A stretch of 64,000 nucleotides of DNA from Salinisphaera sp002433465 (GTDB lineage Bacteria > Pseudomonadota > Gammaproteobacteria > Nevskiales > Salinisphaeraceae), in NCBI RefSeq assembly GCF_040361435.1, contig NZ_APNL01000001.1, positions 248,001-312,000 on the forward strand. The letters run 5' to 3'. Numbering within the stretch: position 1 is the first letter of the stretch; each line of letters starts with the position of its first letter. Made by a program: the position numbers and the translations under genes. The notes under the pieces were generated by a model. It saw only the letters and a program-made list of their open reading frames with translations, was not told the DNA's origin and made no database searches. Shown here in pieces: positions 25,118 through 34,074 of this stretch.

Positions 25118-26500
25118 GTGGCGCAGCGATATTTTGGAACGGACGGCATTCGTGGCGAAGTAGGCGAAGCGCCGCTGACGCCTGATTTTGCGCTCAAGCT
25201 TGGCTGGGCGGCCGGCCGTGTGCTGGTTCGCCGTCTGGGTGAGCGCGGCGTGCCGGAAAGCGCCGGCGAGCGCGCCCAGGTGCTCATCGGTAAGGACACG
25301 CGTTTGTCGGGCTATATGTTCGAGTCGGCCTTGGAAGCCGGTTTCGCGGCCGCCGGCGTGGACGTGCTGCTGGTCGGTCCGCTGCCGACACCGGCGATCG
25401 CCTATCTGGCGCGCACGTTCCGGGCCGGCGCGGGCGTGGTCATCAGCGCGTCGCACAACCCGTTTTCCGACAACGGCTTCAAGTTCTTTTCGCACTACGG
25501 GCAGAAGCTGGCCGACGAGGTCGAGGCGGAAATCGAGGCCGAGCTGGACCAGCCGCTGGTGTGCGTGGATTCCGATCGTCTCGGGCGCGCGCGCCGCGTG
25601 GAAAGCGCGCCCGGGCGCTATATCGAGTTCTGCAAATCCACCGCGCGCTTCGAAAACGGCGGCCTGTCGGGCATGAAGATCGTGCTCGACTGTGCCCACG
25701 GTGCGACCTATCACGTCGCACCCGATGTATTTCGCGAACTCGGCGCGCAGGTGGCGGTGATCGGGGCGTCGCCGGACGGGCTCAACATCAACCGCGATGT
25801 GGGGTCTACCCATCCAAAGGGTTTGTCCGACGCGGTGCGCGCACACGGCGCCGATGTGGGCATCGCGCTCGACGGTGACGGCGATCGCTGCATCATGGTC
25901 GATCACGAAGGCAATATCGTCGACGGCGATCAGCTGCTCTACGTCATCGCCAACGCCCGTCGTCAGGCCGGCGAGTTGCAGGGGCCGGTCGTGGGTACGC
26001 TGATGAGCAATCTGGGGCTCGCGCTGGCCTTCAAGCGCGACGGCGTCGAGTTCGAGCGTGCCAAGGTGGGCGACCGCTACGTCTTCGAACGCCTGCGCGC
26101 GCTGGGCGCGAACGTGGGCGGCGAGTCCTCGGGCCATATCCTTTGCCTGGATCGAGCCACCACCGGCGACGGTATCGTGTCGGCCCTGCAGGTGCTGGCG
26201 GCGATGGTGAGCACGGGTTCAAGCCTGCGCACGCTGGTCACCCCGGTCGACAAGTGTCCGCAGACTCTGATCAACGTGCGCATCACCCGCGGCAGTGCAG
26301 ATAGCCTGATGCAGAACACGCAGGTCGTGGACGCGGTGCGCGACGTGGAAAATACGCTGGGCGACGAAGGTCGCGTATTATTGCGCCCCTCGGGCACCGA
26401 GCCGCTTCTGCGCGTGATGGTCGAAGGCACCGACGCGGGTGCCGTCGAAGACTGCGCCAACCGGCTTGCAGAAAGCGTGCGACAAGCCGCAGCCGCCTGA
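25118..26500 (+). CDS. glmM: Phosphoglucosamine mutase
   Basis: GlmM interconverts glucosamine-6-phosphate and glucosamine-1-phosphate for UDP-GlcNAc and cell-wall synthesis. The 460-residue protein starts at GTG after AAGGAAG and reads AQRYFGTDGIRGEVG. The phosphoserine loop is VISASHNPFSDNGFKFF. The metal loop is DGDGDRCIM, and GGESSGHI and RPSGTEPLLRVMVE bind sugar and phosphate. The folP-glmM pairing is the E. coli order. Confidence 0.97.
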   Translation: MAQRYFGTDGIRGEVGEAPLTPDFALKLGWAAGRVLVRRLGERGVPESAGERAQVLIGKDTRLSGYMFESALEAGFAAAGVDVLLVGPLPTPAIAYLARTFRAGAGVVISASHNPFSDNGFKFFSHYGQKLADEVEAEIEAELDQPLVCVDSDRLGRARRVESAPGRYIEFCKSTARFENGGLSGMKIVLDCAHGATYHVAPDVFRELGAQVAVIGASPDGLNINRDVGSTHPKGLSDAVRAHGADVGIALDGDGDRCIMVDHEGNIVDGDQLLYVIANARRQAGELQGPVVGTLMSNLGLALAFKRDGVEFERAKVGDRYVFERLRALGANVGGESSGHILCLDRATTGDGIVSALQVLAAMVSTGSSLRTLVTPVDKCPQTLINVRITRGSADSLMQNTQVVDAVRDVENTLGDEGRVLLRPSGTEPLLRVMVEGTDAGAVEDCANRLAESVRQAAAA

Positions 26501-26534
26501 ACAAAATCAACAAGACGACCATAGAGGGTATTCG

Positions 26535-27290
26535 ATGAGCCGCAGGATGCTGATCGCAGGCAACTGGAAAATGAACGGCGATGCCGCCCAGGTGGACGCC
26601 TTCGCGCGGGCGCTGAGCGCGGACGCCGGCGCCATCTCGGCTGACATGCTGGTTTGCGTGCCGTTCGTCTATGTCGAGCGTCTGGCCGCCGGTCTGGCGG
26701 ATGCGCCGGTCGCACTTGGCGCTCAGAACCTTGCCGCGGAAGTCGACCCGGGTGCGTTTACCGGCGAAGTCAACGGCGCGATGCTGGCGGATGTCGGCTG
26801 TCGTTACGTAATCGTGGGGCATTCCGAACGACGCGCGCTGTACGGCGAAACCGACGCCGTCGTCGCGGCCAAGGCCAGCGCAGCCGTGGCCGCCGGTCTC
26901 ACGCCGATTGTCTGCGTTGGCGAAACGCTGGAGCAGCGCGAGGCCGATCAGACGGAAGCGGTCCTGGCCGCGCAGCTTGCGGCCCTGTTCGAGCAGTGTG
27001 ATCGCGCGACGCTGGCCGCGGCCGTGATCGCATACGAGCCGATCTGGGCGATTGGTACCGGCCACTCGGCCTCGCCCGAGCAGGCCCAGGACGTCCACGC
27101 ATTTTTGCGCGGACAAATCGCCGACAGGGATGCTACAATTGCCGAATCGGTTCTGCTGCTTTACGGCGGCAGCGTAAAGCCGGACAATGCCGCGGCGTTA
27201 TTCGCCGGGGCGGACGTCGACGGCGCGCTGATTGGCGGCGCTTCGCTCAAGGCCGATTCATTCTTGGACATCGCGCGCGCGACCGGTTAG
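26535..27290 (+). CDS. tpiA: Triosephosphate isomerase
   Basis: TpiA interconverts dihydroxyacetone phosphate and glyceraldehyde-3-phosphate. The 251-residue protein shows LIAGNWKMNGD with the catalytic Lys. VGHSERRALYGE holds the catalytic His, and AYEPIWAIGTG the catalytic Glu. YGGSVKPDNA follows. ATG at 26535 follows AGAGGG; an upstream open stretch overlapping glmM was left out. Order glmM-tpiA-secG is common in gammaproteobacteria. Confidence 0.97.
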   Translation: MSRRMLIAGNWKMNGDAAQVDAFARALSADAGAISADMLVCVPFVYVERLAAGLADAPVALGAQNLAAEVDPGAFTGEVNGAMLADVGCRYVIVGHSERRALYGETDAVVAAKASAAVAAGLTPIVCVGETLEQREADQTEAVLAAQLAALFEQCDRATLAAAVIAYEPIWAIGTGHSASPEQAQDVHAFLRGQIADRDATIAESVLLLYGGSVKPDNAAALFAGADVDGALIGGASLKADSFLDIARATG

Positions 27291-27316
27291 GCTCGCGCTC
27301 GTTCACAGGCTCTGGC

Positions 27317-27799
27317 ATGGTTTATACAATACTGGTCGTCATCCAGGTCGTTGTTGCATTAGCTCTTATCGGGCTGATCCTCGTGCAGCATGGCAAGGGT
27401 GCAGACGCGGGTGCTGCCTTTGGCAGTGGCGCATCGGGTACGGTTTTCGGGGCCAAGGGTTCTGCGAACTTCATGACCCGTGCGACCGCCTCGCTGGCGA
27501 CGGTATTCTTTGCCATCAGCCTGACGCTGGCCTACCTGATCAACGGTGCGAGCACGCCCACGGGCAGTGTGACCGATCAGGTGCAGCAGCAGGCGCCGGG
27601 TTCGTCGCTGTTGTCGGACGGTAACAACAACGGCGTTGCCGGCGACGAAGTGGTCACCGGCGACGGTTCGGCGTCCAACGCCGATAACGAAGACCAGAGT
27701 GCGCCTGCCGACACGGGTTCGGCGGCGCCGCAAGAAGTTCCGGCCGATAACGGCGACAACGCCGATACGGACGAACCCAGTGCACAGGTGCCCGAATAG
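27317..27799 (+). CDS. secG: Protein-export membrane protein SecG
   Basis: SecG is the accessory subunit of the SecYEG translocon. The 160-residue protein has the two expected membrane segments (residues about 2-23 and 53-72). Between them is the family loop LVQHGKGADAGAAFGSGASGT and FGAKGSANF. The remaining 85 residues are an unusually long acidic Asn/Asp/Ala/Pro tail, low in complexity and probably disordered; E. coli SecG is only 110 residues. The tRNA-Leu gene follows 23 bases after the stop. Confidence 0.94.
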   Translation: MVYTILVVIQVVVALALIGLILVQHGKGADAGAAFGSGASGTVFGAKGSANFMTRATASLATVFFAISLTLAYLINGASTPTGSVTDQVQQQAPGSSLLSDGNNNGVAGDEVVTGDGSASNADNEDQSAPADTGSAAPQEVPADNGDNADTDEPSAQVPE

Positions 27800-27822
27800 G
27801 GCGTGCACGGGTCCACGATCAT

Positions 27823-27907
27823 GCCGACGTGGTGGAATTGGTAGACACGCTGTCTTGAGGGGGCAGTAGCGAGAGCTGTGCCGGTTCGAGTCCGGCCGTC
27901 GGCACCA
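27823..27907 (+). tRNA. tRNA-Leu (GAG)
   Basis: The 85-base cloverleaf starts GCCGACG and ends CGTCGGC-A-CCA, with the CCA encoded. The anticodon arm is CTGTC-TTGAGGG-GGCAG, so the anticodon is GAG (CUC/CUU codons). A long variable arm (class II) and the TTCGAGT T-loop are present. A tRNA-Leu after secG is a widespread gammaproteobacterial arrangement. Confidence 0.96.
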
Positions 27908-27947
27908 TACAATTTGTCAGCGACGTGAGAGGCACGCCAGCGGCGAT

Positions 27948-29306
27948 ATGCGAGTCACGATCAGAAAGGGCTTGGACCTGCCAATCGGCGGCGCTCCGAG
28001 ACAGGTCATTCAGGATGCGTCGCCGGTCAGTCGCGTCGCGGTCGTCGGCACCGACTACCACGGCATGAAGCCGACGATGGCGGTCAGCGAGGGCGATCGC
28101 GTCAAGCTCGGCCAGCCGCTTTTCGAAGACAAGAAAACGCCCGGGGTCATCTACACCGCGCCGGGTGCAGGCGAAGTGGTCGCAATCAATCGCGGCGCCA
28201 AGCGCGTGCTTCAGTCCGTGGTCATCCGGCTCGACACCGATGCCGGCGCCGATGACGAAATTACCTTCGAATCGCATAGCCCCGAGAAACTGGGCGAGCT
28301 CGACGCTGGGCGTGTAGAAACGACGCTGATCGAGTCCGGTCTCTGGACTGCGCTGCGCACGCGCCCGTTTAGCAAAGTCCCCGCCCCGGGCACGCGCCCG
28401 CGCTCCATTTTTGTGACCGCGATCGATACCAATCCGCTCGCGGCTGATCCGGCAGTGATCGTCAATCAACGACGCTCCGATTTCGTCAATGGTTTGCGCG
28501 CGCTGTCGCGGCTGACCGAAGGGTCGGTCTATATCTGCAAGTCGCCGGGGGCGGATATCCCGCAGCCGGGCGGCAGTCAGTTCGTGACCGCCGAGTTCGA
28601 AGGCAAGCATCCGGCCGGGCTGGTCGGTACCCACGTGCATTTTCTCGACCCGGTCGGCGTCGATAGCTGTGTGTGGCATCTGGGCTATCAGGACGTCATG
28701 GCCATCGGCGCGTTGTTCACCAACGGGCGTATCAACGTCGAGCGCGTGGTCGCGCTCTGCGGGCCGGCCGCATCGAATCCGCGCCTGCTGCGCACGCGTA
28801 TGGGTGCAAGTACGGATGAGTTGCTGCACGGCGAGCTCGAAGGCGACGAGGTTCGCGCGATCTCCGGCTCGGTTCTGTCCGGGCGTCGCGCCGCCGAGTG
28901 GGGTTCCTTCATCGGCCGCTACGACACCCAGCTGACGCTGTTGCCGGAAAGCCGGGAGCGGCCGTTCATGGGCTGGTTGGCGCCGGGCCGTGATCGCTTC
29001 TCCAAGATCAACGTCTTTCTGTCGAGCCTGCTCAAGCCGTCGAGTTACAAATTCAATACGTCGCAGAACGGCAGTGCCCGAGCGATGGTGCCGATCGGCA
29101 ACTACGAAGAAGTCATGCCGCTCGATATTCTGCCCACGCAGCTGCTGCGCGCACTGCTGGTGCAGGATACGGACAGCGCCCAGGCGCTGGGTGCCACCGA
29201 GCTCGACGAAGAGGATTTGGCACTGCTGACGTTCGTCGACGTGGCCAAATACGATTTCGGGCCGCACCTGCGTGCGAATCTCGACATCATCGAACGCGAG
29301 GGTTGA
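27948..29306 (+). CDS. nqrA: Na+-translocating NADH:quinone oxidoreductase subunit A
   Basis: NqrA is the soluble, quinone-proximal subunit of the Na+-pumping respiratory complex at the inner membrane. The 452-residue protein starts MRVTIRKGLDLPIGGAP. It has the family stretches DYHGMKPTMAVSEGDRVKLGQPL and PGAGEVVAINRGAKRVLQSVVI. It is the first gene of nqrABCDEF. No strong ribosome site is visible; expression may partly come from the tRNA-Leu/secG side or from an unrecognised promoter in the 40-base gap. Confidence 0.96.
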   Translation: MRVTIRKGLDLPIGGAPRQVIQDASPVSRVAVVGTDYHGMKPTMAVSEGDRVKLGQPLFEDKKTPGVIYTAPGAGEVVAINRGAKRVLQSVVIRLDTDAGADDEITFESHSPEKLGELDAGRVETTLIESGLWTALRTRPFSKVPAPGTRPRSIFVTAIDTNPLAADPAVIVNQRRSDFVNGLRALSRLTEGSVYICKSPGADIPQPGGSQFVTAEFEGKHPAGLVGTHVHFLDPVGVDSCVWHLGYQDVMAIGALFTNGRINVERVVALCGPAASNPRLLRTRMGASTDELLHGELEGDEVRAISGSVLSGRRAAEWGSFIGRYDTQLTLLPESRERPFMGWLAPGRDRFSKINVFLSSLLKPSSYKFNTSQNGSARAMVPIGNYEEVMPLDILPTQLLRALLVQDTDSAQALGATELDEEDLALLTFVDVAKYDFGPHLRANLDIIEREG

Positions 29307-29310
29307 TTCC

Positions 29311-30570
29311 ATGGCGGGTTTGAGAGAAGGGCTGGATCGCTTGCACCCGCTGTTCGCCAAGGGCGGACGGTTCGAGCGTTTCTATGCGCTCTATGAAATG
29401 GTGGATACGTTCTTTTATTCACCGGCGGACACGACCCGAAACGCGCCCCACGTCCGCGACGGGATCGACCTCAAGCGCGTAATGATCTACGTGTGGCTGG
29501 CGACCTTCCCCTGTATTTTCATGGCCTGCTGGAATACCGGCTTTCAGGCCAATATGGCCATGTCGCAGATGGGCCTCGACAGCGTCGATAACTGGCGCCA
29601 GATACCCCTGGCCTGGTTCGGTGTCGGCCACAGCCCCGATAGTTTCTGGGACAACTTCGTCTTCGGGTTCTGGTATTTCGCGCCGGTCTATTTCGTGACG
29701 TTCGTGGTGGGCGGCATCTGGGAGGCGCTGTTTGCCGCAGTTCGCAATCACGAAATCAACGAAGGCTTCTTTGCCACGTCCATTCTCTACACGCTGACGC
29801 TGCCGCCGGCGATCCCGCTCTGGCAGGCCGCGCTGGGTATTACCTTCGGCATTGTCGTGGGTAAGGAAGTGTTTGGCGGTACCGGCAAGAACTTCCTCAA
29901 TCCGGCGCTCACCGGCCGTGCGTTCCTGTTCTTCGCCTTTCCTGCCTATATGTCCGGCGATAGCGTCTGGACCGCCGTCGACGGCTGGTCGGCGGCCACG
30001 CCGCTGGGCCTGGGTGCGAGTGATGGCATGAACGCGATCACCAGTCAGATTACCTGGTGGGATGCATTCGCCGGCGATATCCAGGGCTCGCTGGGGTCGA
30101 CCTCCACGCTGGCGATTCTTCTGGGCGCAGCATTTTTGCTCTACACCCGGGTGGCGTCCTGGCGGATCATGGCCGGCTGCGTGGGCGGCCTGGTCGGTAT
30201 CACTTTGCTGTTCAACCTCATCGGCAGCGATACCAACCAGATGTTCGCCATGCCGTGGTACTGGCATCTGGTGATTGGCGGTTTTGCCTTCGGTGCCGTG
30301 TTCATGGCAACGGATCCGGTCAGCGCCTCGATGACCAACACCGGACGCCTGATCTACGGCGCGCTAATCGGCGTGATGACCGGTCTGGTGCGGGTGGTCA
30401 ATCCGGCCTTCCCGGAAGGCATCATGCTGGCGATTCTGTTTGCGAACATCTTTGCACCGCTAATCGACTATTTTGTGGTGCAGGCCAACGTGCGGCGGCG
30501 CCAGAAGCGTCTGGCCAGCGCCAACGGCAGCCGGCGCGGCAAGTCGGTCGATACGGTGGCCGCGGAGTAG
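29311..30570 (+). CDS. nqrB: Na+-NQR subunit B
   Basis: NqrB is the large membrane subunit of the pump and carries a covalent FMN on a threonine plus riboflavin. The 419-residue protein has about ten membrane segments. The flavinylation region ATDPVSASMTNTGRLIYG contains the conserved SxT site that ApbE modifies; apbE lies downstream. ATG at 29311 is four bases after the nqrA stop; an upstream in-frame Met overlapping nqrA was rejected. Confidence 0.96.
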   Translation: MAGLREGLDRLHPLFAKGGRFERFYALYEMVDTFFYSPADTTRNAPHVRDGIDLKRVMIYVWLATFPCIFMACWNTGFQANMAMSQMGLDSVDNWRQIPLAWFGVGHSPDSFWDNFVFGFWYFAPVYFVTFVVGGIWEALFAAVRNHEINEGFFATSILYTLTLPPAIPLWQAALGITFGIVVGKEVFGGTGKNFLNPALTGRAFLFFAFPAYMSGDSVWTAVDGWSAATPLGLGASDGMNAITSQITWWDAFAGDIQGSLGSTSTLAILLGAAFLLYTRVASWRIMAGCVGGLVGITLLFNLIGSDTNQMFAMPWYWHLVIGGFAFGAVFMATDPVSASMTNTGRLIYGALIGVMTGLVRVVNPAFPEGIMLAILFANIFAPLIDYFVVQANVRRRQKRLASANGSRRGKSVDTVAAE

Positions 30571-30573
30571 ATC

Positions 30574-31383
30574 ATGGTTGGTATTGTCGGATTTTCTCGT
30601 GACGGCGTCGGCTACGTGGTGGTGGTCGCGCTTGCCGTGTGCCTGGTTTGCTCGGTGCTGGTGGCGTCGGCGGCGACCTTCCTCAAGCCCATGCAGACGG
30701 TCAACGCCAAGGCTGACCGCCGCAGTAACATCCTCGAGGTCGCGGGGCTGCCCAGCGGTGCCGATGTCGACGTGAACGAAGTCTTTCGCGACCGCATCGA
30801 AGCCCGCGTAGTCGACTTGTCCACCGGCGAATACGTGCCGGACATGGAGTCGGGCAACTTCGACCAGCGGCGCGCGGCATCGGACCCTGACACCAGCATC
30901 AAGATCCCGCGCTCGCAGGATATCGCCGATATCAAGCAGCGCTCGAAGTATGCCGAGGTGTATCTGGTCAAGGATGACCAGGGCAAGCTCAAGACCATCG
31001 TGCTGCCGATTCATGGCTATGGCCTGTGGTCGACGATGTACGGCTTTCTGGCGCTCGCGCCCGACGCGAACACGGTCCAGGGCATCAAGTACTACGAGCA
31101 GGGCGAAACGCCCGGTCTCGGTGCCGAAGTGGAAAATCCGCGCTGGCGTGCCAAATGGGACGGCAAGAAGGTCTACGATGACAGCGGCGACGTGGAGTTG
31201 AGCGTAATCAAGGGCAGTGTCGGCCAGGGTACGCCGAACGCGCAGTACAAGGTTGACGGCCTGTCCGGCGCGACGCTGACCAGCCGCGGCGTGTCGAATA
31301 CGATTCACTACTGGTTGGGCGAGAACGGGTTCGAGCCCTTTCTCGACAAGATTCGCAGCGGCAAGCTGTCGGCGGAGGGATAG
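30574..31383 (+). CDS. nqrC: Na+-NQR subunit C
   Basis: NqrC carries the second covalent FMN on a periplasmic domain and relays electrons within the pump. The 269-residue protein has one N-terminal membrane helix (residues about 8-32). The flavinylation motif DGLSGATLTSRGV lies near residue 230, where the Thr of SGAT is the FMN site. It starts three bases after nqrB ends, so the operon is tightly packed. Confidence 0.96.
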   Translation: MVGIVGFSRDGVGYVVVVALAVCLVCSVLVASAATFLKPMQTVNAKADRRSNILEVAGLPSGADVDVNEVFRDRIEARVVDLSTGEYVPDMESGNFDQRRAASDPDTSIKIPRSQDIADIKQRSKYAEVYLVKDDQGKLKTIVLPIHGYGLWSTMYGFLALAPDANTVQGIKYYEQGETPGLGAEVENPRWRAKWDGKKVYDDSGDVELSVIKGSVGQGTPNAQYKVDGLSGATLTSRGVSNTIHYWLGENGFEPFLDKIRSGKLSAEG

Positions 31384-31385
31384 AC

Positions 31386-32051
31386 ATGGCACAGAGTCAG
31401 GCTATGAAGGTGTTGACCGAACCGCTGGTCAACAACAATCCGATCGCCCTGCAGATTCTGGGTATTTGTAGCGCGCTTGCCGTGACCAACCAGGTCGCGA
31501 CCGCGTTGCTGATGTGCGCCGCGCTGACTGCGGTTACCGCCTGTTCGAATTTTTCGATCAGCCTGATCCGCAACCATATCCCGTCGAGCATTCGCATCAT
31601 CGTGCAGATGACCATCATCGCTTCGCTGGTGATCGTGGTGGATCAGCTGCTCAAGGCCTTCGCCTACGATCTGGCCAAGTCGATGTCGGTGTTCGTGGGT
31701 CTGATCATCACCAACTGCATCGTCATGGGGCGCGCTGAAGCCTTTGCCATGAAGGAGCCGCCGGGTCTGGCGTTTCTCGACGGTCTGGGCAACGGGCTCG
31801 GCTACAGCCTGATCCTGCTCCTGGTAGGCGTGATCCGCGAGCTGTTCGGCGCCGGCTCCCTGCTGGGCTATCAGATTCTTCCGCTGGCCAGCGCGGGCGG
31901 CTGGTATGTGCCGTTGGGCATCATGCTGCTGCCGCCGAGCGCGTTCTTCATTATCGGGTTTCTGATCTGGGGGCTGCGCAGCTGGAAGCCCGAGCAGAAC
32001 GAAGAAGCGGACTATCAGATCCACCAGGTGCATCGCACCGAAGTCGTCTAG
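31386..32051 (+). CDS. nqrD: Na+-NQR subunit D
   Basis: NqrD is a membrane subunit that, with NqrE, forms the central cofactor site and ion path. The 221-residue protein has six expected membrane helices and the family core NPIALQILGICSALAVT. IITNCIVMGRAEAFA carries the conserved Cys of the NqrD/NqrE iron site. It is homologous to RnfE and NqrE. It begins two bases after the nqrC stop. Confidence 0.96.
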   Translation: MAQSQAMKVLTEPLVNNNPIALQILGICSALAVTNQVATALLMCAALTAVTACSNFSISLIRNHIPSSIRIIVQMTIIASLVIVVDQLLKAFAYDLAKSMSVFVGLIITNCIVMGRAEAFAMKEPPGLAFLDGLGNGLGYSLILLLVGVIRELFGAGSLLGYQILPLASAGGWYVPLGIMLLPPSAFFIIGFLIWGLRSWKPEQNEEADYQIHQVHRTEVV

Positions 32052-32075
32052 CGGCAGACCGACGAGGCATTCGAC

Positions 32076-32684
32076 GTGGAAAACTATCTCAGCATTCTGA
32101 TCAAATCGGTCTTTATCGAGAACCTGGCGCTCGCCTTCTTTCTCGGTATGTGTACCTTTCTGGCCCTGTCGAAGAAGATTTCGACGGCAATCGGGCTCGG
32201 CGTTGCGGTCATCGTGGTGCAGGGTCTGACCGTGCCGGTCAACAACCTGATCTATCAGCATCTGCTCAAAGAGGGCGCACTGGCCTGGGCCGGGCTGCCG
32301 AACACCGACCTGAGCTTTCTGGGTCTGATCAGCTATATCGGCGTGATAGCGGCCATGGTCCAGATTCTCGAGATGTTTCTCGACCGGTTCGTGCCGGCGC
32401 TCTACGCTGCGCTGGGCATCTTTCTGCCGCTGATCACGGTGAACTGCGCGATCATGGGCGGTTCGCTGTTCATGGTCGAGCGCGACTACGGTTTTGGCGA
32501 GAGTCTGACCTATGGCCTGGGCAGCGGCATTGGCTGGGCGCTGGCCATCGCCGCGCTGGCCGGCGTGCGCGAAAAGCTCAAGTACTCGGACGTCCCGGAC
32601 GGGCTCCAGGGGCTTGGCATTACTTTCATTACGGTGGGCTTGATGTCGCTGGGCTTCATGGCCTTTTCCGGTATTCAGCTCTAG
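32076..32684 (+). CDS. nqrE: Na+-NQR subunit E
   Basis: NqrE pairs with NqrD in the membrane. The 202-residue protein starts at GTG (MENYLSILIKSVFIENLALAF) and has six membrane helices. Conserved FFLGMCTFLALSKK and LITVNCAIMGGSLFM supply the two half-site cysteines. It shares ancestry with NqrD but in inverted membrane topology. An AGG-type ribosome site lies in the 24-base gap after nqrD. Confidence 0.96.
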   Translation: MENYLSILIKSVFIENLALAFFLGMCTFLALSKKISTAIGLGVAVIVVQGLTVPVNNLIYQHLLKEGALAWAGLPNTDLSFLGLISYIGVIAAMVQILEMFLDRFVPALYAALGIFLPLITVNCAIMGGSLFMVERDYGFGESLTYGLGSGIGWALAIAALAGVREKLKYSDVPDGLQGLGITFITVGLMSLGFMAFSGIQL

Positions 32685-32713
32685 ACACGCGACTTCGGAG
32701 AACGTGAGAACTC

Positions 32714-33943
32714 ATGGGTGAAGTAGCGCAAATCAGTCTTGGCGTCGGGGTGTTTACCGGCGTCGTGTTGTTCCTGGTGGCGGTGATCCTGCTGGCCAAG
32801 TCGCGGCTGGTCGCCAGCGGCAACGTCAATATCGAGATCAACGGCGAGAAGACCATCAAGGCCGCCGTGGGCACGAAGCTGCTGGGCGCGCTGGCCGACT
32901 CCAAGCTTTACGTATCGTCTGCCTGCGGCGGCGGCGGTACCTGTGCGCAGTGCCGGGTGAAGGTGCTCGAAGGCGGCGGCGCAATCCTGCCCACCGAGGA
33001 AAGCCATATCAACAAGCGCGAAGCGCGCGAGGGTGATCGGCTGTCCTGTCAGGTGACCGTTAAGCAGGACATGAAGATCAAGGTTCCGGAGGAAGTCTTC
33101 GGCGTCAAGCAGTGGAAGTGCAAGGTCCGCTCGAACGATAACGTCGCCACCTTCATCAAGGAACTCGTGCTCGAACTACCCAAGGGCGAGCACGTCAATT
33201 TTAGAGCCGGCGGCTATATCCAGATTACCTGTCCGCCGCACGAAGTGGCGTACAAGGACTTCGTGATCGACGAGCGCTTTCATGAGGACTGGGATACCCA
33301 TAACCTCTGGCGTTATGTATCGAAGGTCGACGAGACCGTGACGCGTGCCTATTCGATGGCAAACTATCCGGAAGAAGAGGGCATCATCATGCTCAACGTC
33401 CGGATCGCCACGCCGCCGCCGCGCAACCCGGACGTCAAGCCGGGGGAAATGAGTTCCTACATCTTCGGCCTCAAGCCGGGGGACGAAGTGCTCATTTCCG
33501 GGCCGTTCGGCGAATTTTTCGCCAAAGATACCGACGCGGAAATGGTGTTCGTGGGCGGTGGCGCCGGAATGGCGCCGATGCGTTCCCACATCTTCGACCA
33601 GCTTGGGCGTCTCAAGACCAACCGCAAGATGTCGTTCTGGTACGGCGCGCGTTCAAAACGCGAAATGTTCTATGTGAACGACTTCGACACGCTGGCCGAA
33701 GAAAACGACAACTTCACCTGGACCGTCGCCTTGTCCGACGCCAAGGACGAAGACGAATGGACCGGGGAGACCGGGTTCATTCATAACGTTCTCTACGAGC
33801 GCTATCTCAAGGATCATCCCGCGCCGGAAGACTGTGAGTATTATCTGTGCGGCCCGCCCATCATGAATGCGTCGGTGATCAGCATGCTCGAGGATCTGGG
33901 CGTCGAGCCGGAAAACATCATGCTGGACGACTTCGGGGGCTAA
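32714..33943 (+). CDS. nqrF: Na+-NQR subunit F (NADH-oxidising)
   Basis: NqrF is the entry point for electrons from NADH. The 409-residue protein has an N-terminal membrane helix and a [2Fe-2S] domain with the cysteine pattern SACGGGGTCAQC and a later LSCQVTV. An FAD-binding segment (RAYSMANYPEE) and an NADH-binding domain (FVGGGAGMAPMRSHIFDQL) follow. The ending MLDDFGG is conserved. It is the last gene of the pump operon and is followed by a terminator. Confidence 0.97.
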   Translation: MGEVAQISLGVGVFTGVVLFLVAVILLAKSRLVASGNVNIEINGEKTIKAAVGTKLLGALADSKLYVSSACGGGGTCAQCRVKVLEGGGAILPTEESHINKREAREGDRLSCQVTVKQDMKIKVPEEVFGVKQWKCKVRSNDNVATFIKELVLELPKGEHVNFRAGGYIQITCPPHEVAYKDFVIDERFHEDWDTHNLWRYVSKVDETVTRAYSMANYPEEEGIIMLNVRIATPPPRNPDVKPGEMSSYIFGLKPGDEVLISGPFGEFFAKDTDAEMVFVGGGAGMAPMRSHIFDQLGRLKTNRKMSFWYGARSKREMFYVNDFDTLAEENDNFTWTVALSDAKDEDEWTGETGFIHNVLYERYLKDHPAPEDCEYYLCGPPIMNASVISMLEDLGVEPENIMLDDFGG

Positions 33944-33969
33944 CGCTTCGCGACCGTCGCCCGTCAACG

Positions 33970-34003
33970 ACCCCGCGTATGGCCTGGCCGCGCGGGGTTT
34001 TTG
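33970..34003 (+). terminator. Rho-independent terminator after nqrF
   Basis: ACCCCGCG (33970-33977) pairs perfectly with CGCGGGGT (33991-33998), followed by a T-run. It closes nqrABCDEF 27 bases after nqrF; apbE and nqrM lie beyond it, so they may have separate or read-through expression. Confidence 0.88.
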
Positions 34004-34074
34004 TTGGCTGAATGTAGAGTTGTCCCGCGAGCTGCTCCGCGTATCCAGATGAACGCGGGCGTGAAGGAAAAGAT

